Positions 46,788-59,161 of a DNA stretch of 64,000 nucleotides are shown here, in pieces. Location: NCBI GenBank assembly GCA_023101885.1, contig JALPQD010000394.1, forward strand, positions 496,001 to 560,000. The letters run 5' to 3'. The position numbers and the translations under genes are program-made. The notes below the pieces were generated by a model, which was not told the origin of the DNA, did no database searches, and saw only the letters and a program-made list of their open reading frames with translations. Within the stretch, counting starts at the first letter, position 1, and each line of letters opens with the position of its first letter. Source of the stretch: Typhlomys cinereus. Lineage: Eukaryota; Chordata; Mammalia; Rodentia; Platacanthomyidae.

Positions 46788-49700
46788 ATGTTCATTATTA
46801 AAAATAATTTCTCCATTATAACATTAGATGTCAATGAAATTAACTCACCAATCAGGAGACACAGATTACAAACTTGAATTACAAATAACAGCCCATCAAT
46901 CTGCTGCCTTCAGGAAACTCATCACACCACAAAAGATGGGAACATACTAAAAATAAAAGGCTGGTCCAAAATTCTGCAAGGTACTGGAACCAGGAAACAG
47001 GCAGGGGTAGCCATTATAATATCAGACAAAGTGTACTGCAAACCAAAAAAATCATAAGAGACACAGATGGATACTCCATTTTAGTCACAGGTACAATTCA
47101 TCAGGAAGGTTTCACAATATTGAACATATATGCACCTAATACTGGCTCCTCCACATTCATTAAGCAAACCCTACAGCCTCTGAAGCGGGAAATCAAACAC
47201 CAAATGATAATTCTTGGGGATTTCAACACCGCCCTCTCAACATGGGATAGATTAACAGGTCAAAAACTTAACAGAGACACTTTGGAATTTAATCACACTC
47301 TTACTGAAATGGACGTTACAGATCTCTATCGAACTTTTCATCCATGCACCAAAAAATACACACTTTTCTCAGCAGCACACGGAACTTTCTCCAAAAGAGA
47401 TCACATGTTCGGCCACAAAATGAATCTACACATATACAGGAAAGGTAAAATTCTAGCCTGTGCCCACTCAGACCACCATGGCCTAAAGCTGGACATCCAC
47501 AACACAACAAACAACAGAAAATACTCTAACTCCTGGAAACAACACTATGATGCTGAATGAGAACTGGATTCAGGAAGAAATTAAAAAGGAAATTCTAAGA
47601 TTTCCTGAAAGTGAACGATAATGAAAATACAACTTGCCAAAATCTTTGGGACACAATGTAAGCTGCCCTAAGAGGTAGGTTCATAGCTCTTAATGCCTAC
47701 ATCAAAAAAATGGAAAAATCGCAATTAGATAACTTAACAATGCAACTTAAAGCTTTAGAGACACTAAAGCAATCTGATCCCAAAAGCAGTAGAAGAGAGG
47801 AGATCAGCAAAATCAGGGGATAAATATCGGAAATTGAGATAAGGAAAATGATACAGAGAATCAACCAGTCAAAAAGTTGGTTCTTTGAAAAAATCAATAA
47901 GATTGATACACCCCTAGCTAAATTAACCCAAAGCAAGAGAGAAAATCCAAATTAAGAAAATTAAAAATGAAAATAGAGTTATCACTACTGATACCCAAGA
48001 AATTCAGAGTATTATAACGTCTTATTTCAAAAAATTAGTCTTACTGCAAGTAAATAATGTGACACCTGGTTAAGTTCACAGACGTTCGTTCCTGATCACT
48101 TACAACTGAGGGGGTATGATCTCACCAGACGGGGAGGGCATATAGTCTGACAGATAAAAAGTAACCATTTTGCAAATGGGGGATTGACCTCTCCCTCACT
48201 GAGGTTTCCTACTTTTATTACATCTACCCTTGAATGTGCTGTTATAACAAGACTCCAGTTTAACAGCTTTTTGTCTCTGGCCAGGGGGTGACATACAATG
48301 CCCAGCAGGATGGAGTGCAGGAGCAGCAAAACTGCAAAAGAAAATCAACAAACCACTATCCAGAACTTCAGAGACTCTATATCAACCACCTAGAACTAGG
48401 CCAGCCTAATCTCTCCCCATCCTGAAGCTCAGGGAAATTTGCGGAAGAGGGGGCGGTAAGAGTGTAAGAGCAAAAGGATGGGAGGAGCAATGATTTGCAA
48501 GATACTCCACACAAGTTAGGGCCGAAGCAATCATTATTGGTCTTTGCATGCCCTGCACAATGTCCAACACACTATTGACCTCACAAAGTCTAGCATCTGC
48601 TAAAGGCACCAAGATTCTTGGAGGCAAGAGATTGACAGCCACAGTAGTGTTCCTATGCTTAAGGGGAACACGGGAAAGGGTTCAGGGAAATGCCACTGGG
48701 TCCTTGTACGTCATCGGAGAGCAGGGCCCAGAGGAGAGTCAGGAATGCACAATAAAGGACTCTCTGGGAAATGGGATGGGAGGCACTGGGGGATGGGGAG
48801 GGAAGAGTGAGGGGAGGGGGAGCAGGGAGTTCGGGGGGAGGAGGAGGGAGGGAGGGAACTGGTGTACCTATTAAATTTGTATTAGCAGAAATAATAATAA
48901 AAATGTATAAAAAATTAGTCTTAGAAAATCAGATTCGAAAACATATCCAAAAAAACAATCAAGGTGATCAAGTAGGCTTTATCCCAGGCACACAAAGGTG
49001 GTTCAACATACGCGAATCTATAAATGTAATTTACTATATAATCCAGTACAAAATTCAAGACCACATGATACTTACTATAGATGCAGAAAAAGCTTTTGAC
49101 AAGATCCAACAAACTTTTATGATCAAAATCCTAGAGACAGTTGGAATGGAATGAACCTTTATCAGTATAATAAAAGCTGTATACAACAAGCCTGCAGCAA
49201 GAATCATACTCAATGGGGAAAAACTTGAAGCATTCCTGCCAGGAACTAGACAAGGCTGTCCACACTGACCAATTCTATTCAATATTGTAATTGAAGTCTT
49301 AACTAAGGTCCTAAGATACGAAAGGGAGATAAAAGGGATTCAAATCGGCAAGGAAGAAGTCAAGTTATCTCTATTTGCAGATGACATGATCTTATACCTA
49401 AGTGATCCCAAAAACTCCACCAGGAAACTCCTGGAACTAATACAGAAGTTAAGTAGGGTGGCAGGATACAAAACAAATGTACAAAAATCAGTGGCCTTCC
49501 TATATGCCCAGAATGAAAAAAGTGAAAAAGCCCTGAAAGAATCAATCCCATTTACTATAGCCCCTAAAAAAAAGTAATACCTTGGCATAAGCTTAACCAA
49601 AGAAGTGAGAGACCTTTACAATGAAAACTTTAAAACCCTAAAGAAAGAAATTGCTAAAGACACCAGAAGGTGGAAAGACCTCTCATGTTCCAGGATTGGC

Positions 49701-51089
49701 AGAATCAATGTCATAAAAATGACCATCCTACCAAAGGCAATATAAAGATTCAATGCTATACCAATTAAAATCCCAAAGCAATTCTTTAAAGAGGTTGATC
49801 AAACAATCTCAAAATTCATATGGAGGCACAAAAGACTCAGGATAGCAAAAGCAATCCTGAGTAACAAAAATACTGCTGGAGGTATCATCGTTCCAAACCT
49901 TAGTCTATACTTCAAATCCATAGTTGTAAAAACAGCCTAGTACTGGCTCCAAAATAGACACACAGATCAACAGATAAGGTTTGAAGACCCATATATAAGC
50001 CCACACAATTACAGCCATTTGATCTTTGACAAAGGTGCCCAAAAAATCCAATGGAAAAAGAGCAGCATCTTCAGAAGATGGTGCTGGCAAAACTGGAAGT
50101 CCACATGGAAAAATTAGAACTTGACCTGCTTTTTTCACCATGCACAAGACTTAATTCCACATGGATCAAGGACCTCGATATAAGGCCAGAGACTATAAAA
50201 ACCTTATTTGAAAGGGTAGGAAACTACTTCAAGCTGATTGGACTAGGCCAACATTTCCTAATCGGAAATGTAATAGCACAGTCAGTACAGCCAACACTCA
50301 ACAGATGAAATTAACGGGCTTCTGTTCAGATAAAGAGATTGTAACTCGAACACAAAGGCAACCCATAGAATGGGAGAAAATCTTCACTAACCACATAATC
50401 TGATAGAGCTCTATTATCCAGAGTGCACAAAGAACGTAGAAAACTAAACACCAACAAAAAAATTGCCCAATAAAAAATGGACCTTGTAACCTATAAGAAA
50501 CTTTACCAGAGAAGAAATTGAAATGTCTAATAAGTATCTTAAAAAATTCTCCACACCCTTAGCCATCAGGGAAATGAAAATGAAAACCTCCTTGACATAT
50601 CATCTCACCCCGGCTGGGATGGCAAAAATCCACAATACAAACAATACCAAATGCTGGAGAGGATGTGGCGAGAAGAGAACTCTGCTACATTGGTGGTGGG
50701 AATGCAGGCTTATACAACGACTCTGGCAAGCCGTCTGGTGATTCTCAAAAAAGTTAAAGATTAAAATGCCATATGGCCCTGCTATTCCACTTTTGGGAAT
50801 AATCCCCCATGCAGCAAAAACTCACCTCAATAGCACAAGCACGATGATGTTCATAACAGCACTGTTTATAATAGCAAAGTCATGGAATCAACTCAAATGC
50901 CCAATAGTTGATGAGTGGATAAGGAAAATGTGGTACATTTATACAATGGAATACTACTCAGCCATCAAAAATGATGAGTTACTGGAATTTGCTGGGAAAT
51001 GGGTGGAATTAGAAAAAATTATATAGAGTGTAGTATCCCAGACATGGAAAATTAAGCACCGTATGTACTTCCTAATAGGTAGATCCTAG
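46788..51089 (+). pseudogene. LINE-1 ORF2, disrupted by mutations and a nested LINE-1
   Basis: Endonuclease text includes IYAPNTGSSTFIKQ and GDFNTALSTWDR near 47.1-47.25 kb. The linker continues to YFKK near 48.03 kb, where the nested element interrupts it. It resumes at QVGFIPGTQ, with [12 protein letters not shown] near 49.08 kb, [12 protein letters not shown] near 49.38 kb (catalytic FADD intact), and the C-terminal CWRGCGEKRTLLHWWWEC and TAG. About 390 bases of reverse-transcriptase sequence expected around the insertion are missing. Several other frameshifts occur. Confidence 0.87.
48044..48908 (+). mobile_element. Nested LINE-1 3' UTR insertion in ORF2
   Basis: It begins CTGCAAGTAAATAATGTGACA within the 3' UTR and runs to the purine tract, GTACCTATTAAATTTGTATTAG and an ATAATAATAAAAATGTAT tail. 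AAAAAATTAGTCTTA occurs at 48029-48043 and 48909-48923, a 15-bp target-site duplication. It belongs to the same subfamily as the 27.3-28.9 kb element by shared wording (for example GGGCCGAAGCAATCAT). Confidence 0.92.
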
Positions 51090-52105
51090 TACCAAACCCA
51101 CTTAGTGACACACTCAAAGGCCAATCTCTGTAATACCTATAGTAATTGCAAAGATTATGAGCAGGGAGGGAAGGGGAAGGAGGGCCCCGCCAGAAACAAG
51201 GAGAGAGGGGATCATTCTACAACAGAGAAAATAGGCCCCCATGAAGGACTGCAAGAAAGTAATGAGACATCTGGTTAAGCTCACAGACTTTCTTTCCTGG
51301 TCACTTGCATCTTTACGGGGAATGATCTCACCAGAAAGGGAGGGCATATAGTCTAGCAGATAGAAAGTAAGCATCCTGCAAATGGGAGGCTGCCCCTCCC
51401 CTCAGCAGTCTCCAACTCTTATTCCATCTACCTTTGAATCTACTCTTATAATGACTCTATTTTAACAGCCTTTTATCTCTGACTGGGGAGTGACAGACAG
51501 TACACATCAGTATGGAGCCAAGGGTGGTGCAGGAGCAGCAAAACTGGAAAAATATCAACAAACCATAATTCAGAAAATCAGAGATTCTACATCAACCACC
51601 CAGAACCAGGCCAGCCTAATCTCTCCCCATCCTGAAGCTCAGGGAAATTTGCGGAAGAGGTGGCAGTAAGATTGTAAGAGCCTAAAGATGGGGAAGAGCA
51701 ACGATATGTAAGATACTACATACAATTTAGGGCTGAAGTAATCATAATAAGACTTTGCATGACCTGCGCAATTGACCCCCCAAAGTCTAGCATGGATCAC
51801 AGGCACTATGATTCTTAGAGGCAAGCGATTAACAACCACAATAGTGTTCCTATACTAAAAGGGAACACAATAAAATCTCTAGGCAAAGCTACTGAGTCCT
51901 TACATCTCGTCAGAGAGGAGGACCCAGAGGGAAGTTTGACATGCACACAACAGGATCCTCCAGGAATAGGTGGGGAGGAGGTATGGGGAGAATGGGAGGG
52001 AGGGGGAAAGGCAAGGGGAAATAGGGGAAGGGAGTAAGGGGATCCAGGGAGGGGTGGAGGGATGGAGGGGAATGGGATACCTATCAACTTTATGTGAGTG
52101 GAACA

Positions 52106-52107
52106 TA

Positions 52108-52138
<31 letters not shown>

Positions 52139-52143
52139 ACAAG
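52106..52143 (+). repeat. (AAAT)n tail microsatellite
   Basis: About eight AAAT units form the expanded A-rich tail of the LINE-1 to its left. Confidence 0.9.
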
Positions 52144-52555
52144 CAACAAAAACAGAAGCAATCATGCACATGTGATCTGGCCTCAGTGTCATGCTATCCT
52201 CTAAGTCTGTGATGTACCCAGCAATGCTCTCCCATGTCCTATCCACTCCACAGTAGCCACAACCACCACCATCCCATCTCACCATACCAACAAAACCACC
52301 CTCTGGCTCCACGCTTATCAAAATGAAGCTAGTAAGAGAAAAATAAATCAGATAAACCACTAAAGCTGACATACCAACTTCAGTACAAAGAGGACTGTAA
52401 TAACCACATTGTTCAATATGGATGGAAATTCGTTCAAGCAAAAGAAAATTAACTATTTTTATTTGTCTTTCCATATTCACAAATAATGTAATCATCATAT
52501 AAATAAGTGGAAAGACAAACATCATATAGCTCTTTAAATATATGCAGATAATGCT
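52144..52555 (+). other. Unassigned sequence
   Basis: A long minus-strand open frame crosses this region and part of the LINE-1 3' UTR (51815-52573), but it mixes LINE-1 3' UTR complement, AAAT-repeat complement (YLFIYLFI) and unknown text, so I do not call it a gene. The plus-strand sequence contains an ACCACCACCATCCCATC-type stretch and nothing I can name. Confidence 0.4.
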
Positions 52556-54467
52556 TTTGACAAAATTTGACACCTTTTTATGATAAAACCTTGGAACAAA
52601 CAGGGATGGAAAGAGTGCATATCACCTTTTTAAAGGCCAAATACAACAAACCTATAGAAAAAACATCCTAAATGATGAAATACTTGAAGCCTTCCAAGCT
52701 GTCAACTCTCATTTCTTATAATGAATATTCTCTTTGAAAACTTACTGAGAGATACAAGAAAAGAGCGGAATTAAAATGAATACAAATAGGAAAGTAAGAA
52801 GCTAAGTTATTCCTATTTGTAGATATCATGAATCTACACCTAAGTGATCCAGTAGAAAGGATCCAGTAGGAAAATTATGGAAATAATGAAAACTGCTCAG
52901 CAGAGAGTCAGGCTACAAAATTAATGTCCAAAAATCAGTGGTTTTCCTATATACTAAGAATGAAAAAATGAAAAAGTCCTAAGAGAAAAATTCCATTTGC
53001 CATAGCTTAAAAATTGAATACCTTATGATAAAACTAACCAAGCATATGAAAGACATATACAATGAAAATTTTACAATGCTAAAAATATTAAAGAAGACAT
53101 CTGTGGAAAGAACTCATAATTTTATCGGCTTGTTAGAATGTACATAGTAAAACAATCAATCTTTCTGAAAGCAATGTACAGATTTAATCCCATACACCAA
53201 TCAAAATTCCAATGAAATTCTTCACAGAAATTGATTTAAAAAATCTGAAAATTCATGTGGAAACACAAAATGCCCAGGGTAGTGAAATAACTTGTGTTTG
53301 GGAAAAAAAAAAAAAAACACAACTCTGCTAGAGATTTCACCATCTCTGTCTTTAAATTATACTGCAAATCCTAAAACAGCATTTTAATGGTTCTAAAACA
53401 GTGTCACAAGTCAAAGGATTAGAATTGAAGACCATGACATAAGAACATATGTCCGTAGTCAACATATAGTTGACATAGAAACAAAAATAAATCACTGGAC
53501 AATAAAACACATCATCTTCAATAAATGGTGCTAAGAATATTGGATATCTACAAGCAGAAGTAAGAAATTAGACTCTTGTTGGTCACCCTGCACAAAAATT
53601 AACTTTATTGATCAAAGATCTTAATGTCAAACTGCTGACTATGAAACTCATAGAAAAATATAGTGAGTACAATTGAGCTGATAGACCTAGGTTTGCATAT
53701 TTTAATAGAACCCCAAGTGTTCAGAAAATAATCTCCTAGCAAGTAGGATTTCATGAAACTAAAAGCTTTTGTTCAGGAAAAGACTACATAAATCAACCAA
53801 AAAGGTAACTCATGGAATGGGAGAAAATCATTGCTAATGACATATTGTACAGAAGATGAACATCTAGAGTATACAAAGAAGTAAAAATCAATTCAAGAAA
53901 TCACCAACTGAATTTTAAAAAATGGGTCTCAAGACTAAATACAAAATTTTCACTAGATGAAATTCAAATGCCTAGCAAATATATTAGAAATATTCTACTT
54001 TCCAAATTGTTAGGCAAATGCAAGTTAAAACAACTCTCATCTCACTCAGAATGACTGAAATAAAAAACAGTAACAAATTGTGACAAGAACGTGAGGAAAT
54101 GGGATCCCTTATTCATTTTTTGGTGGGAATGAAATCATGCAACCCATTTGGAGATCAGTATAGAGGTTATTAAAAAAGTTATAGCAGATATAACACTTCT
54201 GGAAATATTTCCAAAGAATGATACATGTTAGTACAGACACCCAGTCACATTCATGTTCATTGCAGCTCTATTCACAATAGCAAAGAAATGAAATCATCCT
54301 AGATTTCCAACAGAAGTCAAATTAATAATGAACATGTGGTATATGTACATGAGGGAATACTATTCAGCTGAAAATTTTAATTAATGAAATTTTGTGGTAA
54401 ATGGATGACATTAGAAAAAATTATACCCAGCAGAGTGAGATCTATACAGATACATAGATAATACATG
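52556..54467 (+). pseudogene. Old LINE-1 ORF2 remnant
   Basis: It starts inside the reverse-transcriptase region (text like ADNAFDKI, then FMIKTL) and follows ORF2 order: a decayed FADD region near 52.82 kb (CTATTTGTAGATATCATGA), thumb and linker remnants, and a C-terminal region to about 54.45 kb. It is full of stops and small indels and is among the oldest LINE-1 remains here. Its 3' UTR resumes at 56.28 kb behind an inserted ERV. Confidence 0.75.
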
Positions 54468-54473
54468 CTCTTC

Positions 54474-54632
54474 TGTGGGGATTATCAGGCCCAAAGCCTG
54501 CTCTCTGGAGAATGATACATTAGCATCTGAAATGGGCAGTCATTAGAGGCTCTTTCCCTTGGAAGTTGAGTTTGCCTCTTGTCTGCAAGACAATGGCAGG
54601 CCTATCTCCTTCCCTTGGAAGTTGAGTTTATC
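54474..54632 (+). repeat. 5' LTR, partial
   Basis: The first 160 or so bases match the start of the 3' LTR nearly base for base (GGCCCAAAGCCTGCTCTCTG and onward to the end of GAAGTTGAGTTTA). Homology then stops abruptly, so most of this LTR, and with it the primer-binding site, has been deleted. Confidence 0.85.
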
Positions 54633-55653
54633 TCCAAAAACAAGGATTTGTTGTTAAGCTTGCTAATGACATGATTAAATTGTATTTTACAAATTAAATA
54701 GGGGGAGAAGACTTCCTCAGATACACCTCATTTAAGTCTTCCTCCATCTTATACACTTTAATTTTTTTAAAAAAGAAATATAGTTAAAGATGGCTTTACA
54801 GTGGTAGAACACCTTTAACATACACCTGTTCTAACCAGACCCAGGGCTCTGCTGGAGTTGCAGGTATCTTTGTGTTTCTCCACCAACAGGCAGATTTCCA
54901 AGCATTTAGTCTGCCCAGTGGAAAATCATGGAGAGTCTCTCTGACAAGATCACAGCACTCAGCCTACAGAAAAAAGGAGTTGGCATCAATTCAGAAAAAC
55001 TCAAGGAGCCAACTCAACACTCTGATACACAAAGAAGCCAGGCTTGTCCAAGAGTCACAACAACCAGTTGCCCCCAGGCATCTCTTCTTTATTATTACTG
55101 TGCTGCTTTATTCTTCAACATTCTAGACTTAAGTATCAGACCTTCTTGGATAGTCAGTGCCTATACACAAAGTGTTTCCTTCTGTGATGGATTCCTAACT
55201 CCTGTTAAGACGCACTCTGAGAGTCTTTCACGAACTAGACTTTGAAAGCTAACTGCTACTACCATATGCTAACAGACTTTATTTTCTATTTAAAATTCAC
55301 TATAGTGTATTCACCATGTTTTACTTTTGGTTCCTAAACATATTCTATTTTCTGTTGACTTTTGCTGACATGTATCCTGTCAAATGTATCTATTGTTTAA
55401 TTGCTAATTGTGCTTCTCCTAAACATAAGATAAGTCAATATAGGTACTAAGATAGAATTTATATTTCAAACAAAATTCAGGCTCATTTAAATAGCATATA
55501 TAATTTAAAACTCCAAAATAGATCTAATTGGCTTGACATTTGTTGCTATAGGAGTTAATTTGTTTGTTCTTTTTGTAATTTTTGTTTCGTTCAGATTACA
55601 TAAATAACATTAAAAGTAGGTCTAATTTTTTAATAATAAAAACAATGGGAAAT

Positions 55654-56274
55654 TGTGGGGGTTGTCAGGCCCAAAGCCTGCTCTCTGGAGAATGATACAT
55701 AAGCATTTGAAAAGGGCAATCATTAGGGGCTCTTTCCCTTGGAAGTTGAGTTTGCCTCTTGTCTTCAAGACAATGGCAGGCCTAACTCCTTCCCTTGGAA
55801 AATGAGTTTACTTTCTGTCTCTTCTTGGATCACCTTTTTCTCAGAAGTGGCTGGGCTGTTACCTAACAGTTCCTTCCTACATATTTGAGATATGCATTTT
55901 GAGGCATACATCATCCATTCCCTTCTAGCAAGATGGTGCCATGCCTGTTTTACTCTACCTGGAGACATCATGTCTGATCCCACAGCAAGTAGATGTCACT
56001 CCTGCCTTTCCTTTGATAACTGGAATGTATACATTTTACATAATCCTGTAAAGAATTTGGTTCTGCTCTTCTTTGATGTTTTCCTGAATTTGGCCCTGCT
56101 CCTTGATTGTTTTCCTATAAATAACTCATGTATGCTACAATAAAGTTGGCTTCGATGATAAGAGGACATCCAAGGTCTGCTCTGACCCAAAGCCTGCACT
56201 TTTAATTCCTACCACTCCCACTTCTGTTTCTTGCATTTTAGGTTCAGGTTTATGCTGGTTCATGGGCCTGGACA
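55654..56274 (+). repeat. 3' LTR
   Basis: It begins TGTGGGGGTTGTCAGG after a short purine stretch (AATGGGAAAT) that could be the polypurine tract. It carries an AATAAA near 56.14 kb as the probable polyadenylation signal (in ACAATAAAGTTGG) and ends GGGCCTGGACA. Length is 621 bases. Confidence 0.85.
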
Positions 56275-56937
56275 CTCTTCTCTTGTATGTGGATTCTAGC
56301 ATTGAACTTTAAAATGATATACCCAGAAGGATAGTTTTATAGAATCCACATTACAAAAGAATAAAAGTTGGGGGTGGGGGAAAGATCCCAAAAAGTGCAG
56401 AGACAAAAGAACAGAGACAAATAGATGAATACAGTAATTACAGAAAAAAAAAAAAAAACATCTTAAAGGAAAGAGAATAAAGGTGACAGGACATAGAAAG
56501 AGGTGGGAAGGAATGGAATAGATTGATGAGGGGAAGAGAGGGGAATAGGAATTAGGCGAGATGGAGGGAAACAGGGATTATTACTAAATAAGATTTTAAA
56601 TCTAAAAAAATAAAAAAGAAAGAGGTGAGGTAACAAAGAGATATAAAAGATGGGAGGGTGTGGGAAAAAGAGATCAATGGCCTCACCCAAATAGAAGTGT
56701 TGCAAGTTACAATAACTCTGGTAATGAGAAATCAGTGCAACAACTATGGTATGTAATGCCTATGGTTAGCCAACTACTTTCTGAATGTATTCTAACCACT
56801 ACACACCTTATTATAAAGGAATATATGTCTGGCACTCTAAGCCTATCCCAACAATAATGGAAAAGAAGAAAATATATGCTGTAATTTTAACAGTAACTTC
56901 ATACTAAGCTATCATCTAAACACTTCATATTATACCC

Positions 56938-57285
56938 TGTAACAGTTACTCCTAACTATTGCTGTGAGAAAGCACCCAAAGTCAATCAACTTAAAGGAGA
57001 AAGGGAGATTTATTCAGTTTACAGTTCCAGAGGGAAGGTACAGTCTCTCAAAGCAGAGGCGGCATGGCTGGCTGGCCAAAGCTGGAGGAGGATAAGTCAC
57101 TGCAGACATCTTGGAAGCTGAGAGTTGCAGACTGCTTGCTGCAAAGGCAGACTTCTCTTGGAGGTAGGGTGGGACAAATCCACCTCAAGGCCCACCCCTT
57201 ATGACTGCCTTCTTCCAGCAAGGCTCCACCTCTCAAGATGCCATGACCTTGCTAAACACGTGAGATTGTGTTTCAAACCATAACA
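56938..57285 (-). repeat. MaLR 3' LTR
   Basis: 348 bases, TG...CA on both strands' reading. It is highly similar to the other LTR, with matching phrases through CCTCAAGGCCCACCCCTT and GCTCCACCTCTCAAG. Confidence 0.85.
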
Positions 57286-57796
57286 CTTCATCCTTGGCCC
57301 CCACAGGCTTACTGGCATCTCATTATGTAAACCATACTCAGTCAAACTTTAAAAGTCTTCATAGACTGTGTAGTCCCAAAACAGTCCAAAAGTCCAAAGT
57401 CCAAAGCCTCCTATAAAATCAAAACACAAGTTACATACTGCCAACATACAATGGCACAGAATAAACATCCCCATTCCACAGGGAAGGAATGGGTGCATAT
57501 CCAGGAATGATCGGTCCATAACAAGACCGAAAACCAGCAGGACAAACTCCAAATCTTGTAGCTCCAAATCCAACAGGTGAGCCTCTAATTGAAATCATCT
57601 CAGTTCCAAAGGGCTTTGGTTCCACCCTCTAATGCAGCTGCCCATAGAATACATTGTTTTCTTGAGCTGACTCCTCCCAGGGTATATAGCTCTCCTTGGC
57701 ACGTGTCCCATGTTGTCTCTGGAATCTTTAACATCTTTACTTCTCAATGGCAAGCCAGGCTTTAACTTGACAGCAAAAACTGCCCTTCTTGGGCCT

Positions 57797-58870
57797 CTAA
57801 ACTGCAGACTTTCTGCCCCATGCTGCCTGGCTTCCATTTTTTTTTTTTTTAAATCTTGGAGGACTCCACCATCTCCTCCCTCTTGCATCCTTGATGCCTC
57901 TAAAACCAGAACCACTTGGACGACATTGCCAAGACTGGCCCCCTTGAATCACAGCTGATTCTGCTTCTCCATACTGACCATGAAGAAAATCTCTTCCACA
58001 CTTGGACAGCTGTTTTATGGAAGTGGATCCTTGCTTTGGAACTCCACCTTTTAGCTCATTTCTTCTAAAAGGATTTGCATTCTTATAGGTGGGAGCCTTC
58101 TCTGAGGATCTTGCCCTCAAGCTAGGGCCTCTCCTATTATCGAAATTGAGAGCAGACTTTGATTTAAAAATGGAGCTAATCTCTTTAACAGCCATTTTGT
58201 TCCCTGCTTCTTCCTGGTTCAACTCTTTATGTTTGACATTGTATTTTTCATCATCAGATCTTACAGTTTTTGCTTCTTCCTGCCTGATTCTTTGCGCTTT
58301 TTCATAACTCTGAAGATAACTAAAAAGTAGCCACATCACATTGTCAAAACTACATTGCTTTGAAATTTCCTCCACCAAGCACTCCAGCTTAACTTCAGGC
58401 AAGTTTTCAGGATGAGGACAAAAATTCACTAAACTCTTGGCCAACACATGGCTCCATGTGTCACTCATCCAGTTGCAAACACAGTCTCTGTTCCCCTCTT
58501 GACCATCACAAGCTGGGCTTCCACTACCTGCATCTCTCACAGCATTGCTCGCCTCTGAATTCTCACAAGAAAGGTCCTTGGACCTTTGGCCCCCTCGCCA
58601 AGACGGAAAGATTTTCCCAGCACGAAGTCCCAAAGTTCTCCATATTTCTCCCAACAAACAATTCAGTTCCAAAGGCACACTAGCCACATCACAGCATTGG
58701 CCATACTTCTGAGTACCAACTTCTCTCAGCTTCACAAACAACTTCACCTTGTGGTGCCAGCTGTTCTTAATCTCACAGCAATATTCCACTACTTGGTACC
58801 AATTTCTGTAATGGTTACTCTTAACTATTGCTGTGAGAGAACACTCAAAGTCAATCAACTTAAGGGACAA
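57797..58870 (-). CDS. MaLR internal gag-like open reading frame
   Basis: A 357-codon minus-strand frame spans most of the internal region. Its upstream end lies in the 5' LTR, so the true start is uncertain; the methionine in TWSHVLA-adjacent text (MSDTW, near 58.46 kb) is one alternative. The middle is hydrophilic and helical-looking (EKAQRIRQEEAKTVRSDDE). The C-terminal third is glycine/arginine-rich with an SGFRGIKDARGRRWWSPPRF motif that I associate with MaLR internal sequence. There is no zinc knuckle, protease or polymerase. The family lost its polymerase and was mobilised in trans by ERVL-type elements. A frame this long without a stop is unusual for such an element. Protein production is unproven. 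Confidence 0.55.
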   Translation of the reverse strand: MSLKLIDFECSLTAIVKSNHYRNWYQVVEYCCEIKNSWHHKVKLFVKLREVGTQKYGQCCDVASVPLELNCLLGEIWRTLGLRAGKIFPSWRGGQRSKDLSCENSEASNAVRDAGSGSPACDGQEGNRDCVCNWMSDTWSHVLAKSLVNFCPHPENLPEVKLECLVEEISKQCSFDNVMWLLFSYLQSYEKAQRIRQEEAKTVRSDDEKYNVKHKELNQEEAGNKMAVKEISSIFKSKSALNFDNRRGPSLRARSSEKAPTYKNANPFRRNELKGGVPKQGSTSIKQLSKCGRDFLHGQYGEAESAVIQGGQSWQCRPSGSGFRGIKDARGRRWWSPPRFKKKKNGSQAAWGRKSAV

Positions 58871-59161
58871 AGGGAGATTTATTCAGCTTACGGTTCCAGA
58901 GGGGAGGCAGTTTCTCATGGCAGAGGCAGCATGGCTGGCTGGCCAAAGCTGGAGAAGGCTAAGTCACTGCAGACATCTTGGAAGCTGAGAGCTGCAGACT
59001 GCTTGCTGCAAAGGCAGATTTTTCCTGGAGGTAAGGTGGGACTAACCCACCTCAAGGCCCACCCCTTGTGACTGTCTTCTTCTAACAAGGCTCCACCTCT
59101 CAAGGTGCCTTGACCTTGCTAAACACATGAGACTGTGGGGGACACATTTCAAACCATAACA
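58807..59161 (-). repeat. MaLR 5' LTR
   Basis: 355 bases. It differs from its partner by scattered substitutions and a short GGGGGACA insertion near its end. That divergence could date the insertion. Confidence 0.85.

Larger units (their letters stand above)
44575..52125 (+). mobile_element. Full-length LINE-1 with monomeric promoter and nested LINE-1
   Basis: In order: 3.3 tandem promoter monomers, a non-repeated 5' leader to 45.67 kb, ORF1, ORF2, and a 3' UTR ending in a purine tract, TATCAACTTTATGTGAG and an AAAT-repeat tail. Frames are damaged but the layout is complete. A second LINE-1 3' end is nested in ORF2. It belongs to an older subfamily than the 21.4 kb element. Confidence 0.9.
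54474..56274 (+). mobile_element. Short defective endogenous retrovirus
   Basis: The element starts TGTGGGGA, ends GGACA and is flanked by a 6-bp repeat CTCTTC (54468-54473 and 56275-56280), with TG...CA termini. A 6-bp duplication is typical of betaretrovirus-like (ERVK class) elements, so that class is suggested but not proven. Only about 1 kb lies between the two LTR copies, and no gag, pol or env domain is recognisable, so it is a deletion derivative. A short frame near 54.93-55.25 kb is not assignable. It interrupts an old LINE-1. Confidence 0.8.
56938..59161 (-). mobile_element. ERVL-MaLR element with both LTRs
   Basis: Two direct LTRs of about 350 bases enclose 1.5 kb of internal sequence. 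On the minus strand the LTR begins TGTTATGGTTTGAAA, the standard MaLR start. Next to the 5' LTR lies TTGGTACCAAGTAGTGGAAT, the family's usual leader/primer-binding region. TACCC repeats at 56933-56937 and 59162-59166, the 5-bp duplication expected for ERVL/MaLR. The internal part has one long gag-like frame and no polymerase, as usual for MaLR. It inserted into an old LINE-1 tail in copy B only. Confidence 0.88.

Noticed and set aside
51815..52573. 252-codon minus-strand frame
   Set aside because: It runs through LINE-1 3' UTR complement, the AAAT microsatellite complement (repeated FIYL) and unknown text. It is a mosaic of non-coding sequence.
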